Of a stretch of DNA of 64,000 bases, positions 17,238 to 26,538 are shown one piece after another. The translations under genes were made by a program, and so were the position numbers. The notes beneath the pieces are model-generated. The model searched no databases. It was not told the DNA's origin and saw only the letters and a list, made by a program, of their open reading frames with translations. Within the stretch, counting starts at the first letter, position 1; every line of letters starts with the position of its first letter. The stretch is from positions 1,550,001-1,614,000 of the forward strand of contig NZ_JAYEZO010000001.1 of assembly GCF_037031285.1 (NCBI RefSeq), written 5' to 3'. The stretch comes from Halobellus sp. LT62. Lineage in GTDB: Archaea; Halobacteriota; Halobacteria; Halobacteriales; Haloferacaceae.

Positions 17238-19316
17238 TCAGTCGAGCCGCTCGCGGAGCCGTTCGAGCGCCGCCGGGTTCTCCATCGAGGAGAGGTCGCC
17301 GGGATCCTCGCCGGCGGCGACCGACTTGACCGCTCTGCGGATGATCTTCCCCGACTGGGTTCGGGGGAGGTCGTCGACGAAATGAAGCCCGCGCGGGCGG
17401 AACGGCTTGCCCTGCTCCCGGCCGACGAGTCCCCGGAGCTCCTCGGCGAGCGCGTTGGACGGCTCGTACTCCGGATCCGGAATGACGAACGCGACGACGG
17501 CCGTCCCGGTCGTCTCGTCGGGGACGCCGACCACCGCGGCCTGCGTGACCGCGTCGTGCTCGGCGAGGACGCCTTCGACCTCCGCCGGGCCGACCTTGCG
17601 TCCGGCGACGTTGAGCGCGTCGTCCGCGCGTCCGTGGAGGAACCAGAAGCCCTCCTCGTCCTTCTGCGCCCAGTCGCCGTGGTCCCAGAGGTCCTCCCAC
17701 GTCGACCAGTACTCCGCCAGATAGCGCTCGTCGCCGCTCCAAAGCCCCTTCGTCATCGACGGACAGGAGTCACGAGCCACGAGGTACCCGCGCTCGTTGT
17801 CGTCGGCGACGCTGTCGCCGTCGGCGTCGACGATGTTGATATCCATTCCCAACCCCGGGCCACCGAGCGAGCAGGGTTTGAGGGGCTGCGTCGGCATCGG
17901 CATCAGGAAACAGCCCAGGATCTCGGTCCCGCCGGAGATGTTGATGATCGGGCACCCACCGTTACCGACTGTCTCGTAGAACCACTCCCACGACTCGCGA
18001 TCCCACGGTTCGCCGGTCGATCCCAAGAGGCGCAGACTCGAAAGGTCGTGCCTCCCGACCCAATGGTCGCCGTGTTCGCGGAGCGCTCGGATCGCGGTCG
18101 GGGAGATTCCGAACTGGGTGAGGTCGTGCCGATCGATCATCTCCCAGAACCGGTCCGGTTCGGGGTGATCCGGCGCACCCTCGTACATAAACACCGTCCC
18201 GCCGAGCGCGTGATTGCCGATGAGCGTCCACGGCCCCATCATCCAGCCGATGTCGCTCACCCAGAAGAAGCGGTCGCCCGGCTTCTGATCGAAGCCGAAG
18301 TGGATCTCCTTGGCAGGTTGCACGAGTCCCCCCGCGTGCGTGTGAACGATTCCTTTTGGTTTCCCCGTCGTCCCCGAGGAGTACAGCAGCATCGACTCCT
18401 GATCGGACGGTAGCGACTTCGACTCGTAGCTGTCTTCGGCGGTCGCGACGGCGTCGTTCCACCAGACGTCGCGACTGTCGGTCCACGGGATCGGCGACGC
18501 CGCCGCTTGGTCCTCGCTCCCGTGGCCCTCCGGCGAGTCTCTCTCGCTCCCGTGGCTCTCCCGTGTGTCCCCTTCTCGCGACCCGAGTCGGTCGTAGACG
18601 ACGACGTGTTCGACGTGACCGACCTCGTCGATCGCGCTGTCGGCAGTGCCCTTGAGTCTGATCTCGCTACCGCGTCGATAGAACCCGTCGCCGGTGAACA
18701 GGACGGAACACTCGCTGTCTTCGATCCGCGTCGCCGTCGCGTCGACGCCGAATCCCGAGAAGATCGGGACGGCGATCGCGCCGACTTTGAAACAGCCGTA
18801 GAGGATCGCGGCCACCTCGGGTACCATCGGCATATACAGGCCGACGGTGTCGCCGACGCTGACGCCGACCGAGTCGAGGTAGTTCGCGACCCGGTTCGCC
18901 TGCTCGTGGAGGTCGCCGAACGTCACCTCGCGGATTTCCCCCGGCTCGCCCTCCCAGAGTATCGCGATCTCGTCCCGTCGGTCACTCCCTGCGGCCGCGT
19001 GCCGGTCGAGGACGTTGTGGGCGATGTTGAGTCGACCGCCGGGGTACCAGTCGGTGAACTGCGGGCCGTCGGTGTCGTCGCACACCGCGTCGTACGGCTC
19101 GTCGAATTCGAGGCCGAGGTAGTCGACGAGTTCGTCCCAGAACCACTCGATTCCGGCGTTTCTCACGCTCTCTTCGCCACCCGTGGTGCGCTCGATCAGC
19201 TCCTCGTAGTCGTCGATGTCGTACGACTTCATGAACTTCCAAACGTTCGTCGACTCGACCCACTCTCGACTCGGTTCGTGGACGACGGGATACTGAACGG
19301 CGGATCGCTCTGTCAT
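17238..19316 (-). CDS. AMP-forming acyl-CoA synthetase (acetyl-CoA synthetase-like)
   Basis: ANL-superfamily ligase of 692 residues that would make an acyl-CoA from acid, ATP and CoA. The P-loop YSSGTTGKPKG lies near residue 318, NISGGTEILG follows, and the C-terminal GRADDALNVAGRKVGPAE and catalytic-Lys RTQSGKIIRR are present. An N-terminal ACAS-type extension is visible (WFWDELVDYLGLEF). A hydrophilic insertion around residues 243-270 carries the repeated units SHGSE and GHGSE, matching a short direct repeat in the DNA. It follows the peptide ABC operon and precedes the sulfatase on the same strand. The chain length of the acid is not evident. Confidence 0.9.
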   Translation of the reverse strand: MTERSAVQYPVVHEPSREWVESTNVWKFMKSYDIDDYEELIERTTGGEESVRNAGIEWFWDELVDYLGLEFDEPYDAVCDDTDGPQFTDWYPGGRLNIAHNVLDRHAAAGSDRRDEIAILWEGEPGEIREVTFGDLHEQANRVANYLDSVGVSVGDTVGLYMPMVPEVAAILYGCFKVGAIAVPIFSGFGVDATATRIEDSECSVLFTGDGFYRRGSEIRLKGTADSAIDEVGHVEHVVVYDRLGSREGDTRESHGSERDSPEGHGSEDQAAASPIPWTDSRDVWWNDAVATAEDSYESKSLPSDQESMLLYSSGTTGKPKGIVHTHAGGLVQPAKEIHFGFDQKPGDRFFWVSDIGWMMGPWTLIGNHALGGTVFMYEGAPDHPEPDRFWEMIDRHDLTQFGISPTAIRALREHGDHWVGRHDLSSLRLLGSTGEPWDRESWEWFYETVGNGGCPIINISGGTEILGCFLMPMPTQPLKPCSLGGPGLGMDINIVDADGDSVADDNERGYLVARDSCPSMTKGLWSGDERYLAEYWSTWEDLWDHGDWAQKDEEGFWFLHGRADDALNVAGRKVGPAEVEGVLAEHDAVTQAAVVGVPDETTGTAVVAFVIPDPEYEPSNALAEELRGLVGREQGKPFRPRGLHFVDDLPRTQSGKIIRRAVKSVAAGEDPGDLSSMENPAALERLRERLD

Positions 19317-19493
19317 GTTCGTGGCGGATAAACGTCCGACTGAACAGTGATAACTTTTCTCATCCGATCGACTGTCCTCTCGCGAGTGAGATCAAAGAGC
19401 GTGCCGGGACGACTTCTGCAGTCCACACTCTCGATGTGGTTTTTTGATTCGAAGAATTCGGCTCCGACGTCGACGCAAACGGGAACGGTGCGC

Positions 19494-21335
19494 TTAGTAG
19501 TTGTCGCAGAGCTCCGGGAGGCAGGGCCAGCTGTCGGGGTTTTCACAGGGAGAGGAATCCTCCGGCCACGGCGGCGTCAGGTCCTTGTCGGGCGGGTAGT
19601 GAAGCCGCCCCTCGTCGTCCCACCCCCAACCGGCGTCTTCGAGGATCTGTCGCGCTTGGTCCGGGTTCGCGGTCGGGTCGCCGACCGTCTTCATATTGCT
19701 GTCGTCCTCGGGGTACGACGGGTGCGTCCTCGGGAACCACGAGGATTTCGTCTCGATCTCGCCGGCCCCGTTTTCGAGGAACGCTCTGGCGCGCTGTCGG
19801 TCGATCGACCAGGAGACGGCCTCGCGGAACTCCCGGAACATCGTCGGGGCCGTTGAGTGCGTCGACTGCACGTGCCACGAGGTGAAGTTCCGTGAGGAGA
19901 CGTACTCTGCGACGTCACTGAGGTCCTCTTCGACCCGCTGTTGGGTCTGACCAGACGCGTTGAACAATACGTTGACCGTCTCGTCCTCGAACGCGCGGAA
20001 CGCCGCCTGCCGGTCGCCGTAGCCGACGAACCGGAGTCCCTTGTCGGCGACATCGAGCCAGTGGTCGTCGACGGGCTGCATCGCGAGCAGTTCTCGCGGC
20101 TGCCAGCTCTCGACCTCGTAGGGACCGCACCCCACGATGGTATCGAGGCTCATGTTCCGCGGTCCGTCCTCGGCCCCGGCGTCGATCCAGTGCTGTTTGG
20201 GGAGCGGGGAACTCCACGCCGGCGCGAACACGTTCAGCCAGCCGGGGTTCGGGTTCTCGAAGCTGACTTCGAGCGTGTGTTCGTCGACGGCGGTGAGCGA
20301 ATCGTAATTGTACTGCGGCACGAAGCTGAACTGCGCGGTGTTCTCCTCGATCCATTCGAGGGTCCACCGTGCGTCTTCGGCGGTGACGGGCTCGCCGTTG
20401 TGGAACGTGGCGTCCTGCCGCAGGTTGAACGTGAACGTCGAGAACTCGTCGGTGACGTCGTAGTCCTCGGCGATCCCCGGCTGCAGGTTGTAGTTCTTGT
20501 CGTAGTAGACGAGCGGGAAGTAGACCGTGTTGAACCACGGGCGTTTGACGCCGAGATGGTACACCGCGTTGGGCATGTTCCCGGGCGTGACGACGCCGGA
20601 GAGGTACTCCGTATCGCCGTTCGATTCCGTCTGGTGCAGGAAGTGCGCGTTCGACTCGATGATTCCCTTGTCCCCCAGGTCGTCCGGGAGAGTGAGCTGA
20701 TCACTTCGGTACGCGGCCCCACCGGCGGTCTGCGTCAGGGGGATCGGCACGACTTCCTGCGAGCCGGTTTCGAGCGCCTCCGTGACGTACTCCTGGCGCT
20801 CCTCGGGATTCGCCGCGTACGCCTGCTGCTCGACCGCGCGCGAGAAGTCACAGTTCGCCCAGTTGTTCAGCCCCGCCGACGTCACGTTGGTCCCCGCGTT
20901 GCGGATGTGGTACCCGCGGAGCGTGAATCCCGGATCGAGGCGAGTCGCGACCGGGATGACGAGGTTGACGTGCATGTGGGCGGTTCGCTCGTCGTTCTGC
21001 ATCTCCTCGAAGAACGAGACGAACTCCTTCGCCTCGACGTCCATCGGAACGCCGAGGACGTCGTCGACCTGCTGTGCGATGTGGAGCATCGTCTGCTCGA
21101 TGTTCTCCGCCCCGGTGAGCTGTGAGAGCGCGACGCCTGTGAGCTCCGGCACGCGCTCGCCGAGCTCTTGGTCACCGCTGCCATCGCCGGAGTCACCACC
21201 GCTGTCTCCGCCATCACCGTCGCCGCTGCCGCCACCGCCGCCACAACCGGCGAGGCCCGCGGCCATCGACGTGGCCAACGCGGAGAGGTACGTTCGTCGG
21301 TCGATCGTCCCGCTGCTGTCTTCTTGTGCGCTCAT
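19494..21335 (-). CDS. family-5 ABC solute-binding lipoprotein with permuted lobe order
   Basis: Periplasm-facing binding protein of 613 residues. A Tat-type signal (R13-R-T-Y-L) ends in the lipobox LAGC31, followed by a Gly/Asp/Ser linker to about residue 58. Residues 60-235 resemble the C-terminal part of family-5 proteins (NPEERQEYVTEALE, EVVPIPLTQT, AAYRSDQL). Residues 250-590 resemble the N-terminal part (LQPGIAEDYDV, DATFHNGEPVTAEDARW, then FREAVSWSIDR and ARQILEDAGWGWD). Each section appears once, so the order looks circularly permuted. It should deliver peptides or another oligomeric ligand to the importer encoded upstream. Confidence 0.87.
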   Translation of the reverse strand: MSAQEDSSGTIDRRTYLSALATSMAAGLAGCGGGGGSGDGDGGDSGGDSGDGSGDQELGERVPELTGVALSQLTGAENIEQTMLHIAQQVDDVLGVPMDVEAKEFVSFFEEMQNDERTAHMHVNLVIPVATRLDPGFTLRGYHIRNAGTNVTSAGLNNWANCDFSRAVEQQAYAANPEERQEYVTEALETGSQEVVPIPLTQTAGGAAYRSDQLTLPDDLGDKGIIESNAHFLHQTESNGDTEYLSGVVTPGNMPNAVYHLGVKRPWFNTVYFPLVYYDKNYNLQPGIAEDYDVTDEFSTFTFNLRQDATFHNGEPVTAEDARWTLEWIEENTAQFSFVPQYNYDSLTAVDEHTLEVSFENPNPGWLNVFAPAWSSPLPKQHWIDAGAEDGPRNMSLDTIVGCGPYEVESWQPRELLAMQPVDDHWLDVADKGLRFVGYGDRQAAFRAFEDETVNVLFNASGQTQQRVEEDLSDVAEYVSSRNFTSWHVQSTHSTAPTMFREFREAVSWSIDRQRARAFLENGAGEIETKSSWFPRTHPSYPEDDSNMKTVGDPTANPDQARQILEDAGWGWDDEGRLHYPPDKDLTPPWPEDSSPCENPDSWPCLPELCDNY

Positions 21336-21589
21336 AGGTTCGATTGAGGCGTGTTGGTGTCGTCCGATTTATTCCGCGGGCTCGACGATCTCGTGCGACG
21401 TGGTTTCATACTTCACGTTAGCATCCTACTAAACTGTAATAAATGTTTTCCATACTTGATGCTGATCGGTTCGTTTCGGAGACTACGCGCGATGCCGACT
21501 CGTTCTGACGTGCTCCAACACCGAACGGCAACGGCACCGCGTTCGATAGCTTTGTTCGTCGTCGAAATCGTGACGCGGCGGCGTGCCGA
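21336..21589 (-). promoter_or_regulatory. leader region of the solute-binding protein gene
   Basis: This 254-bp gap interrupts an otherwise tightly packed operon. An A/T-rich patch on the minus strand (AACATTTATTACAG, about 21431-21446) is a likely TATA region about 100 bases upstream of the ATG. The binding protein may therefore be made from its own, more abundant transcript, as is common for ABC importers. Confidence 0.4.
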
Positions 21590-22573
21590 TCATTCCTCGC
21601 CGAGCGAGATTCGCGGGTCGATGACCGTGTAGAAGATGTCGACCACGAAGTTACCGACGATGATCCAGACGGCGATGATCAAGAACATGAACTGAATTAC
21701 CGGCGTATCGCGAGCGAGGACCGACTCGAACAGGAGCGTGCCGATCCCCGGCCAGTTGAAGATCAACTCGATGAGAACGAGGCCGCTGATCGCCCGAGAC
21801 GTCGATGCGGGGAGCGTGGTGATCACCGGCAGCGACGCGTGCTTCATAATGTTCTTGATTCGATCCCACTTTGCCAGCCCGACCGCACGCTGGTACTTCG
21901 TGAACTCCTGATCCTTGACGTCGATGATGCTGCCTCGCATAATCAACGCGGGGTAGTAGAGGTATCCGAGGACGATCGTCGCGAACGGGAGCACGTAGTG
22001 GACCCAGAAGCTCCCGGTGGTGTAGATCTGCCACCCGCTCGTGCTCGTTAGAATGTCCAGCGAGGCCATCCCACCGGCGGGGAAGACATTGAACCACCCG
22101 GAGAAGACGGTCAAGAGGATCATCGCCATAAAGAAGTCCGGCGTTACGCCCACCAGCGTCGGCGGGAGTGGGCCGTACCGGTCGATCCACGACTCCTGTT
22201 TCAGCCCTAACAGAGTGCCGTAGAGCGACCCAACGGCGAACGCGCCGAGGATTCCCGGCAGCGCGAGAACGAACGAGTTCCGGAGCGCGTTGCCGACGAG
22301 GCCCAGTACCGGCTCACCGTACGCCAGCGACGTGCCCGCGTTGCCCGTCGCCAGATTCCGAACCCAGCTGATGTACTGGATGTAGATCGGATCGTTGAGC
22401 CCCCACATCTCGCGAAGCCGTTCGATCTGTTCGGGCGTCATACTGGGATTGGTCAGCGTCGTCAGATACGATCCGGGCATCAGCCTGAACAGCGTGAACA
22501 GGACGACCGAGACTCCGGCGATCAGGAGTGCGGTCTGGATCGTCCGCCTGAGGTAGTACTGCGTTCGGCTCAT
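21590..22573 (-). CDS. ABC importer permease, DppB/OppB type
   Basis: Integral membrane subunit of 327 residues with the usual start (RRTIQTALLIAGVSVVLFTL) and about six membrane segments. The EAA-like loop contains QRAVGLAKWDRIKNIMKHA, the contact for the ATPase, and the C-terminal segment has LVLIELIFNWPGIG. It overlaps the ATPase stop by 4 bp, so the two are translationally coupled. With the permease at 24734-25678 it should form the pore of a peptide- or nickel-class importer. Confidence 0.92.
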   Translation of the reverse strand: MSRTQYYLRRTIQTALLIAGVSVVLFTLFRLMPGSYLTTLTNPSMTPEQIERLREMWGLNDPIYIQYISWVRNLATGNAGTSLAYGEPVLGLVGNALRNSFVLALPGILGAFAVGSLYGTLLGLKQESWIDRYGPLPPTLVGVTPDFFMAMILLTVFSGWFNVFPAGGMASLDILTSTSGWQIYTTGSFWVHYVLPFATIVLGYLYYPALIMRGSIIDVKDQEFTKYQRAVGLAKWDRIKNIMKHASLPVITTLPASTSRAISGLVLIELIFNWPGIGTLLFESVLARDTPVIQFMFLIIAVWIIVGNFVVDIFYTVIDPRISLGEE

Positions 22574-24732
22574 TGCTCTTCACCTCCGTCGCTGATCGTT
22601 CTCATAGCTGTATTGCCGTCTCCCGTTCGCTCACCATCCGCGGCTTCAGGACCGGTGTGGAGATGGCAGGCCGTCTGGTGGTCGCTCCCGTCGACGTCCT
22701 CGTACACCGGTCGCTCGTCGCAGATGTCCATCCGCTCGGGACAGCGGTCTTTGAACCGACAGCCCGTCGGTAGATCCGTCGCGTCTCCGGGCATCCCCAT
22801 CAGTTCCGCCCACTCGCGTTCGTGGTGGGGGTCTGGAATGGGAATCGCATCGAGGAGCGCCTCGGTGTACGGATGCTTCGGGTCGTTGAGGATGTCCATC
22901 GTCGACGCGCTCTCGACGATCCGACCGAGGTACATCACGTTCACCCGGTCACAGATGTACGACACCGTCGAGAGGTCGTGTGAGATGTACAGCATCGAGA
23001 CCCCGTACTCGTCGGTCAGCTCTCCGAGCATTTCGAGGATCGACGCCTGCGTCGAGACGTCGAGCATCGAAACCGGCTCGTCGGCGAGGATGACGTCGGG
23101 ATCCAGAATCAGCGCACGCGCGATGGAAACGCGCTGTTTCTCCCCGCCGGAGAGCTGAGACTCGCTGCGGTCGATGTAGTCCTGCGGCGGCGTGAGTTCC
23201 ACCTCTTCGAGGATCTCGAGCAGCCGGTCCTCGTCGTAGTCGATATCGTGAACGTTGAGCGGCTCTCTGAGCGTCTCCCGGACGGTGAAGTGCGGATTGA
23301 GCGTGTTGAAGGGGTCTTGGAAGATGATCTGGACGTTTTGTCGGAACTGCTTGTGCTCTTCCTTCGTGAATTCGGAGACCGGTTTCCCCTTGAACACGAC
23401 GTCGCCCTCGCTCGGCTCGTACAACTGCATTATCGTCTCCAGCAACGTCGATTTCCCGCAGCCGCTCTCGCCGATGATCCCCTGTATCTGGTTGTCCTCC
23501 AGTGCCATTTCCACACCGTCGACGGCGCGGACGGCATTCCGTTCGTCGCCACCGAACAGCTTCTGTTGGACGGTTTCGAGAATGTTCGTCGAGGGATTGA
23601 AATGCTTGTGGAGATCTCTGAGTTCGAGGATCGGTTGCTCGTCGTCGGGCCCATTGCCCATCTCGCTGTCCGCTGTGCGCGCATCGACCCCGTTCTCGTC
23701 CGCAGCGTCGAGCGAGACGTCAGTCTCCGCGATATCGAGGTAGTCGGCGGCGAGTTCCTCCATCTCGTCGCTTCGAATACAGGCGATCTCGTGGGATTCA
23801 TCCGCCGCACTCGGTTCGGCCGGCGGCTGTGCCGTTCGACAGTCGGACTCCGCCCACGGACAGCGCTCGGCGAACGAACAGTAGTTCATCTCATCGCGCA
23901 GCATCGGCGGGGAGCCGTCGATGCCGACGAGTTCGCGCTTCGGATCCCTGATGTCGGGGAACGCTCGCTGGAGCAGGATCGTGTAGGGGTGACGCGGATT
24001 GTCGAAGATCGTGTCGGTGTCGCCCTGCTCTGCGATCTGCCCGCCGTGCATCACCGCGAGCGAGTCGCACATCTCGAAGATGACGGCGATGTCGTGGGTG
24101 ATAAACAGGAGGCTGAAGTCTCGGATCTCCCGCAAATCGTCGAGGTACTTCAGGAACTGATCCTGCATAATGACGTCGAGCGCGGTCGTGGGTTCGTCGG
24201 CAATGACCAACGACGGGTCCAAGAGCAGCGAGAACGCGATGATCGCGCGCTGTTTCATCCCGCCGGAGAACTGATGCGGGTAATCGTGGACCCGGGACTC
24301 GGGGAGGCCGACGACGTCGAATAGTTCTTTCAGTTTGTCGACCGCCGTCTCCTCAGACCAGTCGGTGTGCGCTTGAGCGACGTCGATGGCTTGGGTGCTG
24401 ACCCGCTTGAGCGGATCGAGGCTGTTCATCGCCGACTGGGGGATGAGTGCGATCTCCTGCCAGCGGATCTCTTCGGTGAACTCCTGTTCGGAGAACTCCT
24501 GCAGCTCTCTTCCTTTGAACCTGATCGTCCCGTCGCTGATGCGACCGTTCGTATCGAGGGTCCGCATAATCGAGTCAGCGAGCGTACTCTTACCACAACC
24601 GCTCTCGCCGACGAGGCCGAAGTACTCGTTGGACCCGATCGAGAAGGAGGCGTCCGAGACCGCCTTCAGCTCGCCTGCGTCCGTTCGATACGTGATATCG
24701 AGGCCGTCTACTTCGAGTAGCGTGTCAGTCAT
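22570..24732 (-). CDS. fused double ABC ATPase, DppD-DppF type
   Basis: Two complete ATPase domains in one chain of 720 residues. First half: Walker A GESGCGKST at 42-50, signature FSGGMKQR and Walker B VIADEPTTALD. Second half: GESGCGKSTLLET, LSGGEKQRVSIARAL and ILADEPVSMLD. Each half ends with the Cys-rich oligopeptide-transporter tail (FAERCPWAESDC and FKDRCPERMDIC). The linker around residues 320-370 is very acidic. It energises the importer formed with the two flanking permeases. Only 1 bp separates it from the upstream permease gene. Confidence 0.93.
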   Translation of the reverse strand: MTDTLLEVDGLDITYRTDAGELKAVSDASFSIGSNEYFGLVGESGCGKSTLADSIMRTLDTNGRISDGTIRFKGRELQEFSEQEFTEEIRWQEIALIPQSAMNSLDPLKRVSTQAIDVAQAHTDWSEETAVDKLKELFDVVGLPESRVHDYPHQFSGGMKQRAIIAFSLLLDPSLVIADEPTTALDVIMQDQFLKYLDDLREIRDFSLLFITHDIAVIFEMCDSLAVMHGGQIAEQGDTDTIFDNPRHPYTILLQRAFPDIRDPKRELVGIDGSPPMLRDEMNYCSFAERCPWAESDCRTAQPPAEPSAADESHEIACIRSDEMEELAADYLDIAETDVSLDAADENGVDARTADSEMGNGPDDEQPILELRDLHKHFNPSTNILETVQQKLFGGDERNAVRAVDGVEMALEDNQIQGIIGESGCGKSTLLETIMQLYEPSEGDVVFKGKPVSEFTKEEHKQFRQNVQIIFQDPFNTLNPHFTVRETLREPLNVHDIDYDEDRLLEILEEVELTPPQDYIDRSESQLSGGEKQRVSIARALILDPDVILADEPVSMLDVSTQASILEMLGELTDEYGVSMLYISHDLSTVSYICDRVNVMYLGRIVESASTMDILNDPKHPYTEALLDAIPIPDPHHEREWAELMGMPGDATDLPTGCRFKDRCPERMDICDERPVYEDVDGSDHQTACHLHTGPEAADGERTGDGNTAMRTISDGGEEQ

Positions 24733-24733
24733 A

Positions 24734-25678
24734 TTAGTCTCCCGAGGCCGAAACAGTCGTTTCGCGGACCCGCTCGTATCCGCGGCCGATCATATAGATG
24801 CACAGCACAGTCAGCGTGATGGCCCCACCGGAGGAGAAGGTCCACCACCACGCGTCCATCATATAGCCCGAATCGTAGGCGTTCCGTAGCATCAATCCCC
24901 ACGTGGGCGTGCCGATGTCAGCGAACCCGAGGAAGGCGAGTGAGGCCGTGATGAGGATCGTGATCCCGATCCCGAGCGCGTAGAACAGCGTGATCATCCC
25001 GCCGATGCTGGGGAGGATGTGTCGCGTGAGGATGTACCAGTCACTCGCGCCGAGCACTTTCGCCGCTCGGACGTGCTCGCGCTCTTTGATCTGCAGTACC
25101 TGCGAGCGGAAGATACGCGCGTTTCCCCGCCAGAGGATGAACCCCACCGTGAATACGATCATCCACGTTCCCACGCCGAAGTACGAGGCGAAGACGAGCG
25201 CGACCGGGATGAGCGGGATGCTGTAAATGAAGTCCGTAATCCGCATCAGGATGTCGTCGACTTTTCCTCCGTAGTAACCGGCGCTCACGCCGACGAGCAG
25301 ACCGAGCGTGATGACGACGGTGCCACCGGCGAACCCGGTGAGAAGCGTCGGACGGGCCCCGTACATCAGTCGTGAGAGGATGTCGGTCCCCACCGAGGTC
25401 GTCCCGAGCGGATGCTTGGCCGACGGCGGCTCCAGTTCTGCGATCTGTCCGCCGTCGAGGAACGTCCGGTTCGGCTCGTAAGGCGCGAGTTCTTGGCCGA
25501 ACACGGCGAGAAACACGACGAACAGGAAACCGAGGAGGAACAATACTGTCAGATTATCCGACAAATAAAGCTTGGCTGAGGATCGGATATTCCGGAGAAA
25601 GTAGTTCTCCTGTACATTGGATAATAGGTCACTCTCCTTTATCCGTTTCAGGATTGGTGCCTCGGTGTTAGATACCAT
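24734..25678 (-). CDS. ABC importer permease, DppC/OppC type
   Basis: Membrane subunit of 314 residues and first gene of the importer operon. The cytoplasmic N-terminus precedes a membrane segment (LTVLFLLGFLFVVFLAV), then the typical HPLGTTSVGTDILSRLMYGARP block and the ATPase-contact loop VRAAKVLGASDWYILTRHILP. About six membrane segments are visible. A TATA-like GGATTATGAT lies near -27 on the minus strand, giving a leaderless operon start. The gene order DppC, fused ATPase, DppB, binding protein is unusual, as the binding protein comes last. Confidence 0.92.
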   Translation of the reverse strand: MVSNTEAPILKRIKESDLLSNVQENYFLRNIRSSAKLYLSDNLTVLFLLGFLFVVFLAVFGQELAPYEPNRTFLDGGQIAELEPPSAKHPLGTTSVGTDILSRLMYGARPTLLTGFAGGTVVITLGLLVGVSAGYYGGKVDDILMRITDFIYSIPLIPVALVFASYFGVGTWMIVFTVGFILWRGNARIFRSQVLQIKEREHVRAAKVLGASDWYILTRHILPSIGGMITLFYALGIGITILITASLAFLGFADIGTPTWGLMLRNAYDSGYMMDAWWWTFSSGGAITLTVLCIYMIGRGYERVRETTVSASGD

Positions 25679-25763
25679 AAGTCAACGATCCTATTCGACC
25701 ATCATAATCCTTTCCCATATTCGAATGCGGTCCTCGCGACTAATCCCGGCTTCGCAGACCGGG

Positions 25764-26438
25764 CTACAGGTTCTTGGCTAGCGTGTTAATCTCCCGACGC
25801 AGCCCCTTCGGTCCCGGATTCCCCATAAAGCGCGATTCGATGGTAGTCCCCGCGCAGAAAAGCGTCGTCGGCGACCCGCCCATGTCGTACTTCTCGGAGA
25901 GGACTTCCGCGTTATCGGGCCCGTAGACGGCTGCCAAGCCGAACTGCTCGAGAATCGTCCCGTCGCGCCGAAGATCGGCTAAGTGATCGCCAACGGCGCG
26001 GCACGGATCACAGTTCTCGCGCCAACAGTAAACGATCGATGCGGGATGCGCTCGGAGAAACGATTCGATCTCCTCGCCCGCGAGGGAAACGAATCCGGCG
26101 GGAACGTGCGACTCGTCTTCGGCGGCTTCGCTTCGATCCAGCGAGAGGGCGACGTGCAGGCTGGTACCGGCGTCGACCGTCTCGCAAACGTCCGAGACGG
26201 CGAGCGCGTCGGCGAAGGTTCCGTCGTCGACCTCCTCGGCTGAGAACGGGGTTCTCTCGACGTACTCCCCGAGCCGGGGAACGTCGGCGTCCTCGTCGCG
26301 CCCGGCTATCGCTTTTCGGAACCGCTGGCGAGCGCTTACGAACTCCTCGCCCAACTGGAGCTGTTCGTCCTCCGATTCGAACAGCCCTTCGTCGAGCAGC
26401 CGTTCGTAGAGGTCTTCCGGATCGGTTTGTGAGCTCAT
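25764..26438 (-). CDS. thioredoxin-like protein with N-terminal extension
   Basis: Protein of 224 residues. The last 95 residues form a thioredoxin fold with the dithiol WRENC143-D-P-C146 and a cis-Pro segment GGSPTTLF near 195. The first 125 residues are acidic and helical with no recognised domain. No signal peptide is present, so it acts in the cytoplasm. The ATG at 26438 is chosen because a TATA-like GTTTAATC lies about 27 bases upstream; a longer frame to 26522 lacks support. It may be reduced by the thioredoxin reductase-like protein at 3054-3986, but there is no direct evidence. Confidence 0.82.
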   Translation of the reverse strand: MSSQTDPEDLYERLLDEGLFESEDEQLQLGEEFVSARQRFRKAIAGRDEDADVPRLGEYVERTPFSAEEVDDGTFADALAVSDVCETVDAGTSLHVALSLDRSEAAEDESHVPAGFVSLAGEEIESFLRAHPASIVYCWRENCDPCRAVGDHLADLRRDGTILEQFGLAAVYGPDNAEVLSEKYDMGGSPTTLFCAGTTIESRFMGNPGPKGLRREINTLAKNL

Positions 26439-26538
26439 ACCACGTTCATACCGGTGGGAGATTAAACATCTTTCCGTGATCCGTAGCGGATGTCGATCCC
26501 TTCTCTCATTCCGCCCGATCACGGCCCCCGTCCCGTGC

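Noticed and set aside
17130-18413. 427-codon plus-strand frame antisense to the acyl-CoA synthetase
   Set aside because: It has no recognisable domain and lies against a gene with a full set of ligase motifs.
19941-21125. 394-codon plus-strand frame antisense to the solute-binding protein
   Set aside because: There is no motif, and the opposite strand has a signal peptide, lipobox and family blocks.
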